64,000 bases of DNA from Stutzerimonas kunmingensis (GCF_900114065.1 NZ_FORS01000004.1:62001-126000), one strand, 5' to 3'. Positions 16,998 to 29,504 are shown, counted from the first letter of the stretch. Made by a program: numbers and translations. The notes: generated by a model not told the origin, from the sequence alone.

Positions 16998-18131
16998 ATG
17001 ATTCAAATAAATGACGAATTCCCGCAAATAGTCGGTTTGCGATATCTGAACCATGCTGCCGTCGCTCCCTGGCCCAGGCGGGCCGCTCGGGCTGTGAGCG
17101 CCTTTGCCGAGCAGAATGCAACCTTGGGCGCGCGAGACTACCCCGAATGGCTCACGGTGGAAGGCAGCCTGCGCCAACGCCTGACGCGACTGCTCAACGC
17201 GCCGAGCAGTGCCGATGTGGCGCTGGTCAAGAACACCTCCGAAGCGCTCTCATTCGTCGCCTTCGGGCTGGACTGGAAAAGCGGTGATCAGATCGTGATC
17301 AGCGACGAGGAGTTTCCGTCCAATCGGGTGGTCTGGGAGGCATTGCGGCCGCTCGGCGTGGAAGTCATTCAGGTCAGTCTCAAGGGTGTCGATCCCGAGG
17401 CTGACCTCCTTGCAGCGTGTGGTCTTCGGGTACGCCTGATGTCGATCAGCGCCGTGCAATATGCGAGCGGCATGCGGTTGGATCTTCCGCGCCTGGGCGA
17501 AGGCTGCGAGCAACGCGGCGTGCTTCTGTGCATCGATGCAATCCAGCAATTGGGCGCCCTGCCCTTCGATGTCCAGCAGAACCGTTGCGCCTTCGCCATG
17601 GCGGATGGTCACAAGTGGATGCTCGGCCCGGAAGGACTCGGTGTTTTCTATTGTCGCAACGACCTACGCGAGCAACTGAAACTGCACGAGTACGGCTGGC
17701 ACATGCTGGAGCACGCCGGCGACTACGACCGTAGCGACTGGGAGCCCGCACGCAGTGCCAGGCGGTTCGAGTGCGGCAGCCCGAACATGCTGGGGGCAAT
17801 GGCACTCGAAGCCAGCCTGTCGCTGCTGGAGGAAGTGGGGATGGAGCAAGTCGCCAGATCGCTGGACGAGCGAATCGAATGGCTGACTCACGGGATCAGC
17901 AAGCTGAAAGGAGTAGAAACCCTCTCGCCAGGCCAAGCGGAGAGACGCTCCGGCATCGTCACGTTCCGCCTCGACGGCTGGCCCAATGCCGCTCTGTTCG
18001 AGCGACTCAAGACTGAACAGGTGGTGTGTGCACAACGCGGCGGCGGCATCCGCTTCTCGCCACATTTCTACACGGCGGAGCACGTCATAGACGAAACGCT
18101 AGGCGTTTTGCATGACCTGGCTGCGCACTGA
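16998..18131 (+). CDS. Class V aminotransferase-like PLP enzyme, 377 aa
   Basis: A fold-type I PLP protein of the cysteine desulfurase/class V group. LRYLNHAAVAPWP near residue 12 is the substrate-loop pattern, KNTSEALSFVAFGL near residue 76 the phosphate-binding region, LLCIDAIQQLGALPFD near 175 gives the cofactor Asp, and ADGHKWMLGPEGLG near 202 holds the Schiff-base Lys. No obvious desulfurase Cys loop is visible, so an aminotransferase or lyase reaction is more likely. The start could also be the ATG at 16974. The substrate is unknown. Confidence 0.85.
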   Translation: MIQINDEFPQIVGLRYLNHAAVAPWPRRAARAVSAFAEQNATLGARDYPEWLTVEGSLRQRLTRLLNAPSSADVALVKNTSEALSFVAFGLDWKSGDQIVISDEEFPSNRVVWEALRPLGVEVIQVSLKGVDPEADLLAACGLRVRLMSISAVQYASGMRLDLPRLGEGCEQRGVLLCIDAIQQLGALPFDVQQNRCAFAMADGHKWMLGPEGLGVFYCRNDLREQLKLHEYGWHMLEHAGDYDRSDWEPARSARRFECGSPNMLGAMALEASLSLLEEVGMEQVARSLDERIEWLTHGISKLKGVETLSPGQAERRSGIVTFRLDGWPNAALFERLKTEQVVCAQRGGGIRFSPHFYTAEHVIDETLGVLHDLAAH

Positions 18132-18223
18132 AGGCGATCAGCCAGCGAGACATGTATTCCAAATGCGTTTAAAAATCAGCGAAATCCGCCGGCAAACCCG
18201 CGGAGCAGCGTTAATACTTGAGT

Positions 18224-18331
18224 AACTGGCCGGGCAATCCCCCCACTGCCCAGCCAGATGAGGTCGCTAGGATTGCGATTTCATACTCCTAATGGTCTTG
18301 GCCCGGCTTCCCTGGAAACCGGGTTTTTTTT
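18224..18331 (+). ncRNA. rgsA: RgsA-like small RNA (P16), about 108 nt
   Basis: A -10 like TAATACT (18212-18218) with no -35, as expected for RpoS-dependent promoters, precedes a 5' hairpin. That hairpin is CTGGC/GCCAG at 18226-18230 and 18253-18257, with GGGCA/TGCCC inside. An unpaired stretch of about 40 nt follows (AGGTCGCTAGGATTGCG near 18261), then a CCCGG...CCGGG terminator hairpin and eight T. There is no ORF. In P. aeruginosa the RpoS/Gac-linked, Hfq-associated RNA RgsA lies close to tatD in this same neighbourhood. The identity rests on structure, location and remembered sequence. Confidence 0.7.
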
Positions 18332-18335
18332 GCTC

Positions 18336-19733
18336 TCAGGTCTGGGGCTGCGCCAGCAAACGAGTCCGCAGCCGGTAGCACAGCCAGAGAAACCCGACCC
18401 AGACCGGAATCGCGAACACCGACATGCGGATGCCGGGTAGCCACAGCATGATGACCAGGATCCCGCTGACGAAGGCCAGGCACAGGTAATTGCTCAGCGG
18501 GAACCAGAACGCCTTGAAGCTCGGCTCAACGCCCTGGCGCTGCATGGCGCGACGAAATTTCAGGTGCGCAAGGCTGATCATCGCCCAGTTGATTACCAGC
18601 GCAGCCACCGCAAGGGACATCAGCAGTTCGAGCGCGCCCTGCGGAAACAGGTAGTTCACCGCCACGCAGAGCAGGGTTACCAGGGCCGACACGCCCACCG
18701 CTAGCACCGGGACACCCCGGGCATTGATCTTCATCAGGCTGCGCGGCGCATCGCCCTGCTCTGCCAGGCCGTACAGCATGCGGCTGTTGCAATACACGCC
18801 GCTGTTGTAGACCGAAAGCGCAGCCGTCAGCACGACGAAGTTCAGCAGATGCGCCGCCGTATCGCTGCCGATCAGCGAAAATATCTGCACGAAGGGGCTG
18901 CCGCTGTAGGGGTCGCCCGCGGAGCCCAGCGTCTGCAACAGCGCGTCCCAGGGATACAGCGCCAGCAGCACCGTCAGCGCGCCTATGTAGAAGATCAGAA
19001 TGCGATAGACGACCTGATTGATCGCCTTGGGAATCACGGTTTTTGGCTCCGCCGCTTCTGCCGCCGTGATGCCGACCAGTTCCAGTCCACCGAAGGAGAA
19101 CATGATGATCGCCAGCGCCAGCAGCATGCCGCTGAAGCCGTTGGGGAAGAAGCCACCGTGCGTCCACAGGTTGCTGATGCTTGCCTGCTCGCCCCCCTCG
19201 CCACTGACCAGCAGGAAAAGCCCGAGCAGGATCATGCCGACGATGGCGGCGACCTTGACGATGGCAAACCAGAACTCGGCCTCACCGAAAGCCTTGACGT
19301 TGCTGAGATTGATCAGATTGATCAGCACGAAGAACGCAGCGGCTGTGGCCCAGGCGGGAATATCAGGCCACCAGAACTGCACGTACTTGCCGACCGCCGT
19401 CAGCTCGGCCATGCCCACCAGGACGTACAGCACCCAGTAGTTCCAGCCGGAAAGGAACCCCGCATAACCGCCGCCATATTTGTGTGCGAAATGGCTGAAC
19501 GACCCTGCGACCGGCTCCTCGACAATCATCTCCCCCAGCTGGCGCATGATCAGAAAAGCGATGAAGCCACCGATCGCATAACCCAGGATCATCGACGGGC
19601 CGGCACTTCTCAGAACTCCGGCCGAGCCCAGGAACAGTCCCGTTCCAATCGCTCCGCCCAGGGCGATCAGCTGGATATGGCGATTCTTCAGACCGCGCTG
19701 GAGCGGTCCAGTGTGCAGCGTTTCAGCGGTCAT
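18336..19733 (-). CDS. AroP-like aromatic/neutral amino acid permease, 465 aa
   Basis: A 12-helix inner-membrane transporter of the amino acid-polyamine-organocation family, AAT subgroup. RGLKNRHIQLIALGGAIGTGLFLGS near residue 13 is the family signature, and SFGGLELVGITAAEAAEPKTVIPKAINQV near 224 is also diagnostic. The 465 residues are normal for AroP/PheP/CycA relatives; the exact substrate cannot be separated by eye. AAGGTGG precedes the ATG. It converges on the sRNA gene, with its stop codon about five bases from the sRNA's end. Confidence 0.9.
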   Translation of the reverse strand: MTAETLHTGPLQRGLKNRHIQLIALGGAIGTGLFLGSAGVLRSAGPSMILGYAIGGFIAFLIMRQLGEMIVEEPVAGSFSHFAHKYGGGYAGFLSGWNYWVLYVLVGMAELTAVGKYVQFWWPDIPAWATAAAFFVLINLINLSNVKAFGEAEFWFAIVKVAAIVGMILLGLFLLVSGEGGEQASISNLWTHGGFFPNGFSGMLLALAIIMFSFGGLELVGITAAEAAEPKTVIPKAINQVVYRILIFYIGALTVLLALYPWDALLQTLGSAGDPYSGSPFVQIFSLIGSDTAAHLLNFVVLTAALSVYNSGVYCNSRMLYGLAEQGDAPRSLMKINARGVPVLAVGVSALVTLLCVAVNYLFPQGALELLMSLAVAALVINWAMISLAHLKFRRAMQRQGVEPSFKAFWFPLSNYLCLAFVSGILVIMLWLPGIRMSVFAIPVWVGFLWLCYRLRTRLLAQPQT

Positions 19734-19841
19734 ACGCCACCTTGTGGATCTTCAGGGCAAGAAAAGCGCCGCTCGTGTCGGCGAGAAAGATGGCAGCGCA
19801 CCGGACGTGCTGGAACGCATCAATCCTGCGCGACGGCGACG

Positions 19842-20627
19842 TCAGCTGCGCACCCTGGCCAGCGGGAACAGTGTCTTGAAGTTGGCAGTGGTTTGCTCAG
19901 CCAGCGCCTCGAGCGGAACGCCACGCAACTCCGCAACAAACTCGGCGACCTCCCGCACATACTGCGGCAGGTTGGCTTTGCCACGGTGGGGAACCGGCGC
20001 CAGATACGGCGAATCGGTTTCGACCAGCAAGCGATCAGCCGGCACTCTGCGGGCCACATCGCGCAGCGCATCGGCATTGCGGAACGTGACGATCCCCGAC
20101 AGCGAGATATAGAAACCGAGATCAAGCGCAGCCTTGGCCATGTCCCAGTCCTCGGTAAAGCAATGCAATACACCTGCCTGCGGCAGCGCCGCCTCACGCA
20201 GCAGATCCAGCGTATCGGCGCGGGCAGCTCGGGTGTGCACGATGACCGGTTTGCCGGTCAGCCTGGCTGCTTCAAGATGCAGCCGGAAGGACTGCTGCTG
20301 CATCTGCGCAGCTTCGGGCTCGTAGTGGTAATCCAGACCGGTTTCACCAATGGCAACCACATGCGGGTGCTGGAGCTCGCCAAGCAACCAGTCCAGCACC
20401 GGCTGGCTCGTCGGCTCGAGATCCAGAGGATGAACACCGATCGAGCAATCCACGTCGGCATAGCGCTCGGACAGCGATCTGACCGCCGCTGCGTTGTCGG
20501 CGCTAACGCCGATGCAGAGGAAATGCCCGACACCGCGCGAGCGCGCAGCGTCCAACGCGGCATCCAGTGAACCGTCATGTGCGGTCAGGTCGAGTCGGTC
20601 AAGGTGACAGTGGGAATCTACCAGCAT
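19842..20627 (-). CDS. tatD: TatD family metal-dependent hydrolase
   Basis: A TIM-barrel amidohydrolase of the TatD/YcfH DNase group, 261 residues. The metal ligands are visible in DSHCHLDRLD (residues 4-13), GETGLDYHY near 92, VIVHTRAA near 128, LHCFTEDW near 151 and ETDSPYLAP near 202. The start is set at the ATG 20627; a GTG three codons upstream is also possible. It is the last gene of the fatty-acid supercluster, after pilZ, as in other Pseudomonas. Confidence 0.93.
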   Translation of the reverse strand: MLVDSHCHLDRLDLTAHDGSLDAALDAARSRGVGHFLCIGVSADNAAAVRSLSERYADVDCSIGVHPLDLEPTSQPVLDWLLGELQHPHVVAIGETGLDYHYEPEAAQMQQQSFRLHLEAARLTGKPVIVHTRAARADTLDLLREAALPQAGVLHCFTEDWDMAKAALDLGFYISLSGIVTFRNADALRDVARRVPADRLLVETDSPYLAPVPHRGKANLPQYVREVAEFVAELRGVPLEALAEQTTANFKTLFPLARVRS

Positions 20628-20746
20628 GAAATGCACTACTTGCTATCGCGAAAAAGGGGCGATTGTAGAGCAAATGGCCGGTTGTCAGGAAAGGCCAACG
20701 AACACCCTGCCGTCTGGCGAGGGATGACGTTCAGTGACTCAGAGCG

Positions 20747-21103
20747 TTACATCGTGTGGGTCGGGCGGTCGGATTTGAGCGCACCGGCCAGATAGGTTTC
20801 GATCTTGTTGCGTGCGGTACTGTCGCCTTCGTTGAACTGCACGCCAATTCCCGCAGCGCGACTGCCCTGGGCACCCTTTGGGGTGATCCAGACGACCTTG
20901 CCGGCAACGGGAATCTTTTCCGGCTCGTCCATCAGGTTGAGCAGCATGAACACTTCGTCGCCAAGCTTGTAGCTCTTGTTGGTCGGGATGAACAGACCTC
21001 CATGCTTGATGAAGGGCATGAACGCGGCATAGAGCACCGACTTGTCCTTGATGGTCAGGGACAGGATGCCATTACGCGGACCAAGATTTGCTGGCAGGCT
21101 CAT
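20747..21103 (-). CDS. pilZ: Type IV pilus assembly protein PilZ
   Basis: A 118-residue single-domain protein with NGILSLTIKDKSVLYAAFMPFIKHGG near residue 11, LFIPTNKSYKLGDEVFMLLNL, VAGKVVWITPKGAQGSRAAGIGVQF and the C-terminus DRPTHTM, matching PilZ of P. aeruginosa. It lacks the RxxxR c-di-GMP motif at its N-terminus, as the founding PilZ does; that protein acts through PilB and FimX rather than by binding c-di-GMP. It sits between holB and tatD, the usual place in Pseudomonas. Confidence 0.94.
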   Translation of the reverse strand: MSLPANLGPRNGILSLTIKDKSVLYAAFMPFIKHGGLFIPTNKSYKLGDEVFMLLNLMDEPEKIPVAGKVVWITPKGAQGSRAAGIGVQFNEGDSTARNKIETYLAGALKSDRPTHTM

Positions 21104-21134
21104 GCGGTGTTCCTAACGAAAATTCCAGTCGATT

Positions 21135-23809
<2,675 letters not shown>

Positions 23810-23813
<4 letters not shown>

Positions 23814-24631
23814 GAATCACTCAACAGGTCGGCGACAACGGACTGCAGTTTACGGGTCAGCGGACCGACGGGCCAGACGCACTCGGCCAAAGCTGTCACG
23901 GGCCAGATGCCGTAAAGGCTGTTGCAGAGGAATACCTCATCGGCCTGCACAAGCTCGGCATAGCTGATGTCGTCGATCACGACCGGGAGCCCGTGCTGTG
24001 CTGCGCGCGCAATGATCTCCGCACGCATGACCCCAGCGACTCCGCAACGAGTCAGCGGCGCGGTACGCAGTTTGCCGGCTTTCACGATGAACAGATTGCT
24101 GAAAACGCCCTCCACCACCCGGCCGGACATATCGCGCATCAACCCTTCCGCGTAGACCGGATCATGCCACTCGGCACGCGCCAACACCTGTTCCAGGCGA
24201 TTCAGATGCTTGATGCCGGCGAGTCGCGGTTGCTCGGCAAGCCGGGTCTCGCACGGAAACAGCCTGATGCCGGTTTCAGCATGCTGTGGCGGATAAGCTG
24301 GAGAGAACGAGCCTAACAGCAGACGCTGCGGCTGACACGGCTGTGGCGTTGCATAACCACGCTGTCCGGCGCCACGCGTGACGATGAGCTTGGCGACGCC
24401 CTGCCCCAGTGCCCGGCAGAAGCGCATCAGCTCATTGCGCAGCAGATTTGCATCAATGGGAATGGCGAGGCGCTCACACCCATCTTGCAGCCGCTGCAGA
24501 TGACGTTCGACCAACCGCGCCTGGCCACCTGCGACGCGAATAGTCTCGAACAGCCCATCGCCGTAGGCCAGTCCTCGATCATGAATGGGCAGCCCATCAC
24601 AGGGCTCCCCGTTCAGCCAGCTCAATGTCAC
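23810..24631 (-). CDS. pabC: Aminodeoxychorismate lyase
   Basis: A fold-type IV PLP enzyme that converts 4-amino-4-deoxychorismate to p-aminobenzoate and pyruvate for folate. 273 residues. Seen are [18 protein letters not shown] near 18, the PLP Lys in [14 protein letters not shown] near 141, and [22 protein letters not shown] near 173. The start is GTG within a GTGA overlap with fabF. Its position between fabF and mltG is the conserved gammaproteobacterial order. Confidence 0.95.
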
Positions 24632-25872
24632 TCGGCGAACCGGCGGAATACCAGCGAACCGTTGGTTCCGCCAAAACCGAACGAGTTGGACACCGCCACT
24701 TCGATCGGTCGGGGCTTGGCCTCGTGCGGAACGAAATCGAGGTCGCAGCCTTCATCCGGCTCATGCAGATTGATGGTCGGCGGCGCGACCTGATCACGAA
24801 TAGCCAGAACACTGAAGATCGCTTCCACCGCACCGGCAGCACCCAGCAGGTGGCCGACCATGGATTTGGTCGAACTGACCGACAGCTCATAGGCGTGATC
24901 ACCAAATACGCTGCGAATAGCAGCAGCCTCGGCCTTGTCACCTGCGGGAGTCGAGGTGCCGTGTGCATTGATGTAATGCACCTGATCGACATTCAACTGG
25001 GAGTCCTTCAGCGCATTGCGGATGCAGCGCGCAGCACCGGCGCCGTCGTCGGGCGGCGAGGTCATGTGGTACGCATCGGCGCTCATGCCGAAACCGATCA
25101 GTTCGGCGTAGATGTGCGCCCCCCGGGCCTTGGCATGCTCCAGCTCCTCCAGCACCAGCGCACCGGCACCATCGGAGAGGACGAAACCGTCGCGCCCCTT
25201 GTCCCACGGCCGGCTCGCAGCCGCCGGGTCATCGTTGCGGGTGGACAGTGCGCGTGCTGCCGCAAAGCCTCCGATACCAAGCCCACTGGCAGCCATCTCG
25301 GACCCGCCGGCCACCATGACATCCGCCTCGCCATAGGCGATATTACGGGCGGCCATGCCAATGCAGTGGGTGCCCGTGGTACAGGCGGTAGCGATCGCAT
25401 AGTTGGGGCCCTGCAATCCCAGATGGATCGACAGGAAACCAGACACCATGTTGATGATGGAGCCCGGCACGAAGAAGGGAGATATACGCCGCGGGCCTTG
25501 CTCGATAAGTGCCTTGCAGCTGTTTTCGATATTGGTCAGGCCGCCGATACCGGACCCCATCGCGACACCGATGCGCTCCCGATTGGCATCAGTGACCTCC
25601 AGCCCGGAATCACGCACCGCCTGGAAACTCGCGGCAAGGCCGTACTGAATGAAGAGGTCGAGCTTGCGTGCCTCTTTTGCCGGCAGATACTGCTCGACAT
25701 CGAAGCTTTTGATCGACCCGCCAAAACGAGTGGAATAGGCAGAAAGATCCATGTGCTCGATCAGGCCGATACCACTGCGGCCGGCGAGAATTCCCTGCCA
25801 GCTGCTTGGCACATCGTTACCCAGTGGCGATAGCATGCCCATCCCGGTGACTACGACGCGTCTACGCGACAC
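24628..25872 (-). CDS. fabF: Beta-ketoacyl-ACP synthase II
   Basis: Elongating condensing enzyme of fatty acid synthesis, 414 residues. The Cys-His-His triad is visible: [12 protein letters not shown] near residue 160, [12 protein letters not shown] near 303, and [18 protein letters not shown] near 335. [12 protein letters not shown] near the end is typical. The start is GTG at 25872, with AGGAG nine bases upstream; this gives the usual N-terminus [18 protein letters not shown] terminator-like hairpin separates it from acpP, so it may be transcribed partly from its own promoter or by read-through. Confidence 0.97.
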   Translation of the reverse strand: MSRRRVVVTGMGMLSPLGNDVPSSWQGILAGRSGIGLIEHMDLSAYSTRFGGSIKSFDVEQYLPAKEARKLDLFIQYGLAASFQAVRDSGLEVTDANRERIGVAMGSGIGGLTNIENSCKALIEQGPRRISPFFVPGSIINMVSGFLSIHLGLQGPNYAIATACTTGTHCIGMAARNIAYGEADVMVAGGSEMAASGLGIGGFAAARALSTRNDDPAAASRPWDKGRDGFVLSDGAGALVLEELEHAKARGAHIYAELIGFGMSADAYHMTSPPDDGAGAARCIRNALKDSQLNVDQVHYINAHGTSTPAGDKAEAAAIRSVFGDHAYELSVSSTKSMVGHLLGAAGAVEAIFSVLAIRDQVAPPTINLHEPDEGCDLDFVPHEAKPRPIEVAVSNSFGFGGTNGSLVFRRFAE

Positions 25873-25982
25873 AGCGATTACTCCTATACCTAAACGTACT
25901 TGGCTCGGTTCCCGCCAAGACAGGAACCATCCCCGGTTGGGTGCAATGGAGCCCCCGCGACCTGGATGAATCCCTCTCAAAG

Positions 25983-26020
25983 AAAAGCCGCACTACCTCG
26001 TTCAAAGGCAGTGCGGCTGT
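25983..26020 (-). terminator. Terminator or attenuator between acpP and fabF
   Basis: GCCGCACT (25987-25994) pairs with AGTGCGGC (26010-26017). On the minus strand it is followed by TTTTCTTT. It would end most acpP transcripts and allow partial read-through into fabF, fitting the high demand for ACP. Confidence 0.8.
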
Positions 26021-26045
26021 TCCTGTTTCTGAAGCAGATTACAAC

Positions 26046-26282
26046 TTACTGCGCGTGCGCGTTGATGTAATCGATGGCTTCCTGAACGGTGGTGATCTTC
26101 TCAGCTTGCTCGTCCGGGATCTCGGTCTCGAATTCCTCTTCCAGAGCCATCACCAGCTCAACGGTGTCAAGAGAGTCGGCACCCAGGTCTTCGACGAAGG
26201 AAGCGCTGTTGGTTACTTCCTCTTCTTTAACGCCAAGTTGCTCGGCAACGATTTTCTTGACGCGTTCTTCGATGGTGCTCAT
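26046..26282 (-). CDS. acpP: Acyl carrier protein
   Basis: A 78-residue acidic four-helix carrier protein. The phosphopantetheine Ser is in [18 protein letters not shown] (DSL at about residues 36-38). It carries growing acyl chains for the Fab enzymes encoded around it and for lipid A and membrane lipid synthesis. AGGAG lies upstream of the ATG. A 194-bp gap before it and a terminator after it suggest a separate strong transcript. Confidence 0.98.
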
Positions 26283-26419
26283 ACCTTGTTTTCACTCCTA
26301 TGGAAAAATCAGGCAGCTGGTTTGCGCGGTAGTGTATAGAAAGCGTTTTCCGCATTTCAAGCTGGAAGCAGGCAAGCATGACGCCGCCTTCAACCTTCTG
26401 TCTATAAACCAGCTGCGGT

Positions 26420-26448
26420 TTTATAGCTAATTTGAAGACAGCCTCTAA
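26420..26448 (-). promoter_or_regulatory. Possible acpP promoter
   Basis: On the minus strand TATAAA (26420-26425) lies 17 bp from a weak -35 TTAGAG (26443-26448). A short inverted repeat GACAG/CTGTC (26437-26455) overlaps the -35. It would place the acpP start near 26413. The motif match is partial. Confidence 0.35.
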
Positions 26449-26476
26449 GACTGTCCTCCTGCGTAGGGCGTCACAC

Positions 26477-27220
26477 TCAGCTCATGTACATGCCGCCATT
26501 CACCGGAACGGTAGCACCGGTGACGTAGGCAGCGCCGTCCGAAGCGAGAAACGCAACGACCTTTGCAATTTCTTCGGCCTGACCGAGACGTCCCAGGGGA
26601 ATCTGCCCCACGAGCGCATCACGCTGGGCTTCCGGCAACTCGCGAGTCATGTCGGTATCGATGAAACCAGGCGCCACGGAATTCACCGTGATACCACGAG
26701 AACCGACCTCACGAGCCAATGCACGGCTGAAACCCTCCAGACCGGCCTTGGCTGCCGCGTAGTTTACCTGTCCGGCGTTGCCCATGGCACCAACCACCGA
26801 ACCGATATTGATGATTCGACCCCAGCGAGCCTTGGTCATACCACGCAGCACGGCCTTGGAAAGGCGATACAGGCTATTCAGGTTGGTGTTGATGACGTCA
26901 TGCCACTCATCATCCTTCATGCGCAGCATCAAGTTATCGCGGGTAATACCGGCATTGTTGACCAGAATTGCCGGCTGTCCGAGATGCTGCTGAATGTGCT
27001 CAAGAGTGCTGCTGACAGATTCATCGTTGCCAACATCGAGCACCAGCCCAGCGCCTTCGATACCGTTTTCCTTCAGTGTCTCGGCGATGCGCTCGGCGCC
27101 GTTTGGCGTGGTCGCAGTACCAATTACGATCGCGCCCTGGCGGCCCAACTCAAGGGCAATGGCCTGGCCAATACCGCGGCTCGCGCCGGTAACCAACGCC
27201 ACCTTACCTTGCAGATTCAT
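26477..27220 (-). CDS. fabG: 3-oxoacyl-ACP reductase
   Basis: NADPH-dependent reduction of beta-ketoacyl-ACP in fatty acid elongation. An SDR of 247 residues with TGASRGIGQAIA near 11, NNAGITRDNLM near 87, the catalytic Ser in NIGSVVGAMGNAGQ near 135 and YAAAKAG near 151. The ATG at 27220 has AAGGAGA upstream; the longer frame to 27349 runs into fabD. It lies 14 bases after fabD and upstream of acpP. Confidence 0.97.
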   Translation of the reverse strand: MNLQGKVALVTGASRGIGQAIALELGRQGAIVIGTATTPNGAERIAETLKENGIEGAGLVLDVGNDESVSSTLEHIQQHLGQPAILVNNAGITRDNLMLRMKDDEWHDVINTNLNSLYRLSKAVLRGMTKARWGRIINIGSVVGAMGNAGQVNYAAAKAGLEGFSRALAREVGSRGITVNSVAPGFIDTDMTRELPEAQRDALVGQIPLGRLGQAEEIAKVVAFLASDGAAYVTGATVPVNGGMYMS

Positions 27221-27234
27221 AGCATTCTCCTTGT

Positions 27235-28173
27235 TCAAGCCAATGCGGCACGAGCGGCCGCGAAGGCCTCGGGGGTATCCAGATTGTAGGTGCTGACGCC
27301 CTTGACGCAGCGTTTGTTGAGGCCCGACAGAACCTTGCCGGGGCCGCACTCGACCAGCGAGGTGACGCCACGGTCTCCCAGAGCAACCATGGACTCGACC
27401 CAGCGCACCGGACTGTAGAGCTGTGCCAGCAGATCACGCTTGAGCACTTCCAGATCCGCGACGACTGCTGCGCTGACGTTCTGCACCAACGGAATCTGCG
27501 GCGCTTGCCATTCGATCGACTCCACCGAGGAAGCGAAGCGTTCGGCAGCCGGGCGCATCAGATCGCAGTGAGAGGGGACACTCACCGGCAAAGGCATCGC
27601 ACGCTTGGCACCTTTGGCCTTGCACACTTCGATCGCGCGCTCTACCGCCGCCGCACTGCCGGCAATAACCACCTGACCCGGAGCGTTGAAGTTGACCGCA
27701 CTGACCACCTCACCTTGCGCGGCCTCGGCACAGGCGGCCAATACATCGGCATCTTCCAGCCCGAGAATGGCGGCCATGCCGCCCTGCCCGGCCGGCACTG
27801 CCTGCTGCATCAATTGACCGCGCAATTCAACCAGCTTGATGGCGTCAGCGAACGGCAGGCTGCCCGCCGCCACCAGAGCGGAGTACTCACCAAGGCTGTG
27901 TCCGGCAACGAATGCGGGCTGCGCGCCGCCTTCTGTCTGCCACAAACGCCAGATTGCGATGGAGGCGGCAAGAATCGCCGGCTGGGTCTTGTCGGTCTGA
28001 TTCAGCTGTTCTTCCGGACCGGTCTGGGTCAACGCCCAAAGGTCGTACCCGAGCGCCGAAGATGCCTCGGCAAAAGTATCGACGACCACGCTTTGCTGGG
28101 CACCCAGCTCGGCCAGCATGCCAAGGGACTGAGACCCCTGACCGGGAAAGACGAAAGCAAGTGATGCGGACAT
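27235..28173 (-). CDS. fabD: Malonyl-CoA:ACP transacylase
   Basis: Loads malonyl groups on ACP, 312 residues. FVFPGQGSQSLGML near residue 8, the nucleophile in VAGHSLGEYSALVAAG near 90, and the catalytic His in VSVPSHCDLMRPAAE near 198 are all present. The start ATG is preceded by AAGAGAG. It is co-oriented between plsX and fabG in the conserved supercluster. Confidence 0.97.
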   Translation of the reverse strand: MSASLAFVFPGQGSQSLGMLAELGAQQSVVVDTFAEASSALGYDLWALTQTGPEEQLNQTDKTQPAILAASIAIWRLWQTEGGAQPAFVAGHSLGEYSALVAAGSLPFADAIKLVELRGQLMQQAVPAGQGGMAAILGLEDADVLAACAEAAQGEVVSAVNFNAPGQVVIAGSAAAVERAIEVCKAKGAKRAMPLPVSVPSHCDLMRPAAERFASSVESIEWQAPQIPLVQNVSAAVVADLEVLKRDLLAQLYSPVRWVESMVALGDRGVTSLVECGPGKVLSGLNKRCVKGVSTYNLDTPEAFAAARAALA

Positions 28174-28235
28174 GAAACGACTCTCTTGTGGTTCTGTTCG
28201 TCTGAAGAATACGCCAGGGACCGGCGTCGCGAATT

Positions 28236-29306
28236 TCAGTTGGATGGCTGGCCACCACCTGCGGTCACATCATCCACATCATCGTACGGATGAGGCGGCC
28301 GCAGAAAATGCCCCAGCCTGCTCCTCAGTTGCCCAGGGAGATCATGCTCGACATCCTGCGCCGCGCGCCGGATCGCTGCTTTGAAGCCGTCCGCGCCGGC
28401 ACTACCATGACTCTTGACGACAATTCCCTGCAGCCCGAGAAAGCTCGCACCGTTGTACTGAGCCGGATTGAGATCCGCCCGCAGACGGCGCAACAACGGC
28501 AATACGACAGCACCGACAATGCGCGCGCCAAGCGAACGTTTGAAAAGCGCCTCGACTCTGGCGACCAGCATCCCAGCCAAGCCCTCGCTGGATTTGAGCA
28601 ATATGTTGCCGACAAAGCCATCGCATACGACCACGTCGGCTTCACCGCGATACAGCCCATCCCCCTCGATGAAGCCCTGATAGTTGAGATCAGCGGCCTG
28701 CTGCAACAGCAGCGCGGCTTGCTTGACCTGCTGATTGCCCTTGATCTCTTCGGTACCGACATTCAGCAGCGCGACCCTAGGCTGCTGTCGCCCCAGCGAT
28801 TCGGCCGCCACAACCCCCATGACAGCAAACTGGAAAAGCTGCTCGGGCGGGCAATCGACATTTGCGCCCAGGTCCAGCAGCAGGCATGGGTCAGCCTGCG
28901 TAGGGAGCGCTGTCACCATCGCCGGCCGATCGATACCTGGCAGCGTTCTCAGAACCTGGCGCGCCAATGCCATCAGCGCGCCGGTGTTACCGGCGCTTAC
29001 ACAAGCATTAGCCTTACCGTCGCGAACCTGCTCGAGGGCAATACGCATGGAAGAGCGTGGCTTGCCACGCAAAGCCTGAGCCGGGCGTTCAGCCATACCA
29101 ATGATTTCAGGCGCATCGACGATTTTCAGGCGCGAACGATCGACCCCAGGATGCTGGGCGACAAGCTGTTCGAGAAGGGAAGATTGGCCGACAAGGACCA
29201 GATGCAGCGAGGGGCTTTCAGCCAGACAGGACAGACTGGCCGGAACAATGCAGTGGGGACCGAAGTCCCCACCCATTGCATCGATCGCGATGACCGGAGC
29301 GGACAA
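28236..29306 (-). CDS. plsX: Phosphate acyltransferase PlsX
   Basis: Makes acyl-phosphate from acyl-ACP, the first step of the PlsX/PlsY phospholipid route; a peripheral membrane enzyme. [13 protein letters not shown] at the N-terminus, [12 protein letters not shown] near 103, and [15 protein letters not shown] near 175 are diagnostic. The frame opens with TTG at 29306, which gives the usual N-terminus ([13 protein letters not shown]) and lies three bases after the rpmF stop; the start codon is therefore unusual but likely. The tail after about residue 335 is hydrophilic. Confidence 0.95.
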   Translation of the reverse strand: MSAPVIAIDAMGGDFGPHCIVPASLSCLAESPSLHLVLVGQSSLLEQLVAQHPGVDRSRLKIVDAPEIIGMAERPAQALRGKPRSSMRIALEQVRDGKANACVSAGNTGALMALARQVLRTLPGIDRPAMVTALPTQADPCLLLDLGANVDCPPEQLFQFAVMGVVAAESLGRQQPRVALLNVGTEEIKGNQQVKQAALLLQQAADLNYQGFIEGDGLYRGEADVVVCDGFVGNILLKSSEGLAGMLVARVEALFKRSLGARIVGAVVLPLLRRLRADLNPAQYNGASFLGLQGIVVKSHGSAGADGFKAAIRRAAQDVEHDLPGQLRSRLGHFLRPPHPYDDVDDVTAGGGQPSN

Positions 29307-29309
29307 GGA

Positions 29310-29492
29310 TTACTCGTCAGCGCCCTTGTCGATCACCTTGCGACCACGGTAGAAACCGTCCGGGGACACGTGGTGACGCAGGTGAACTTCACCGGTGCTC
29401 TTTTCCACGGACAGAGCGTTCGGCTCGAGAGCGTCATGGGAACGACGCATGTCACGGGCGGAACGGGATTTTTTGTTCTGCTGAACAGCCAT
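29310..29492 (-). CDS. rpmF: 50S ribosomal protein L32
   Basis: A 60-residue basic protein beginning [20 protein letters not shown], with the L32 signature [18 protein letters not shown]. It has no zinc cysteines, as is usual in gammaproteobacteria. The ATG at 29492 has AGGAG ten bases upstream; an in-frame codon nine bases earlier is not supported. It lies between yceD and plsX, linking ribosome and lipid synthesis. Confidence 0.98.
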   Translation of the reverse strand: MAVQQNKKSRSARDMRRSHDALEPNALSVEKSTGEVHLRHHVSPDGFYRGRKVIDKGADE

Positions 29493-29504
29493 TTGGATCA
29501 ACTC

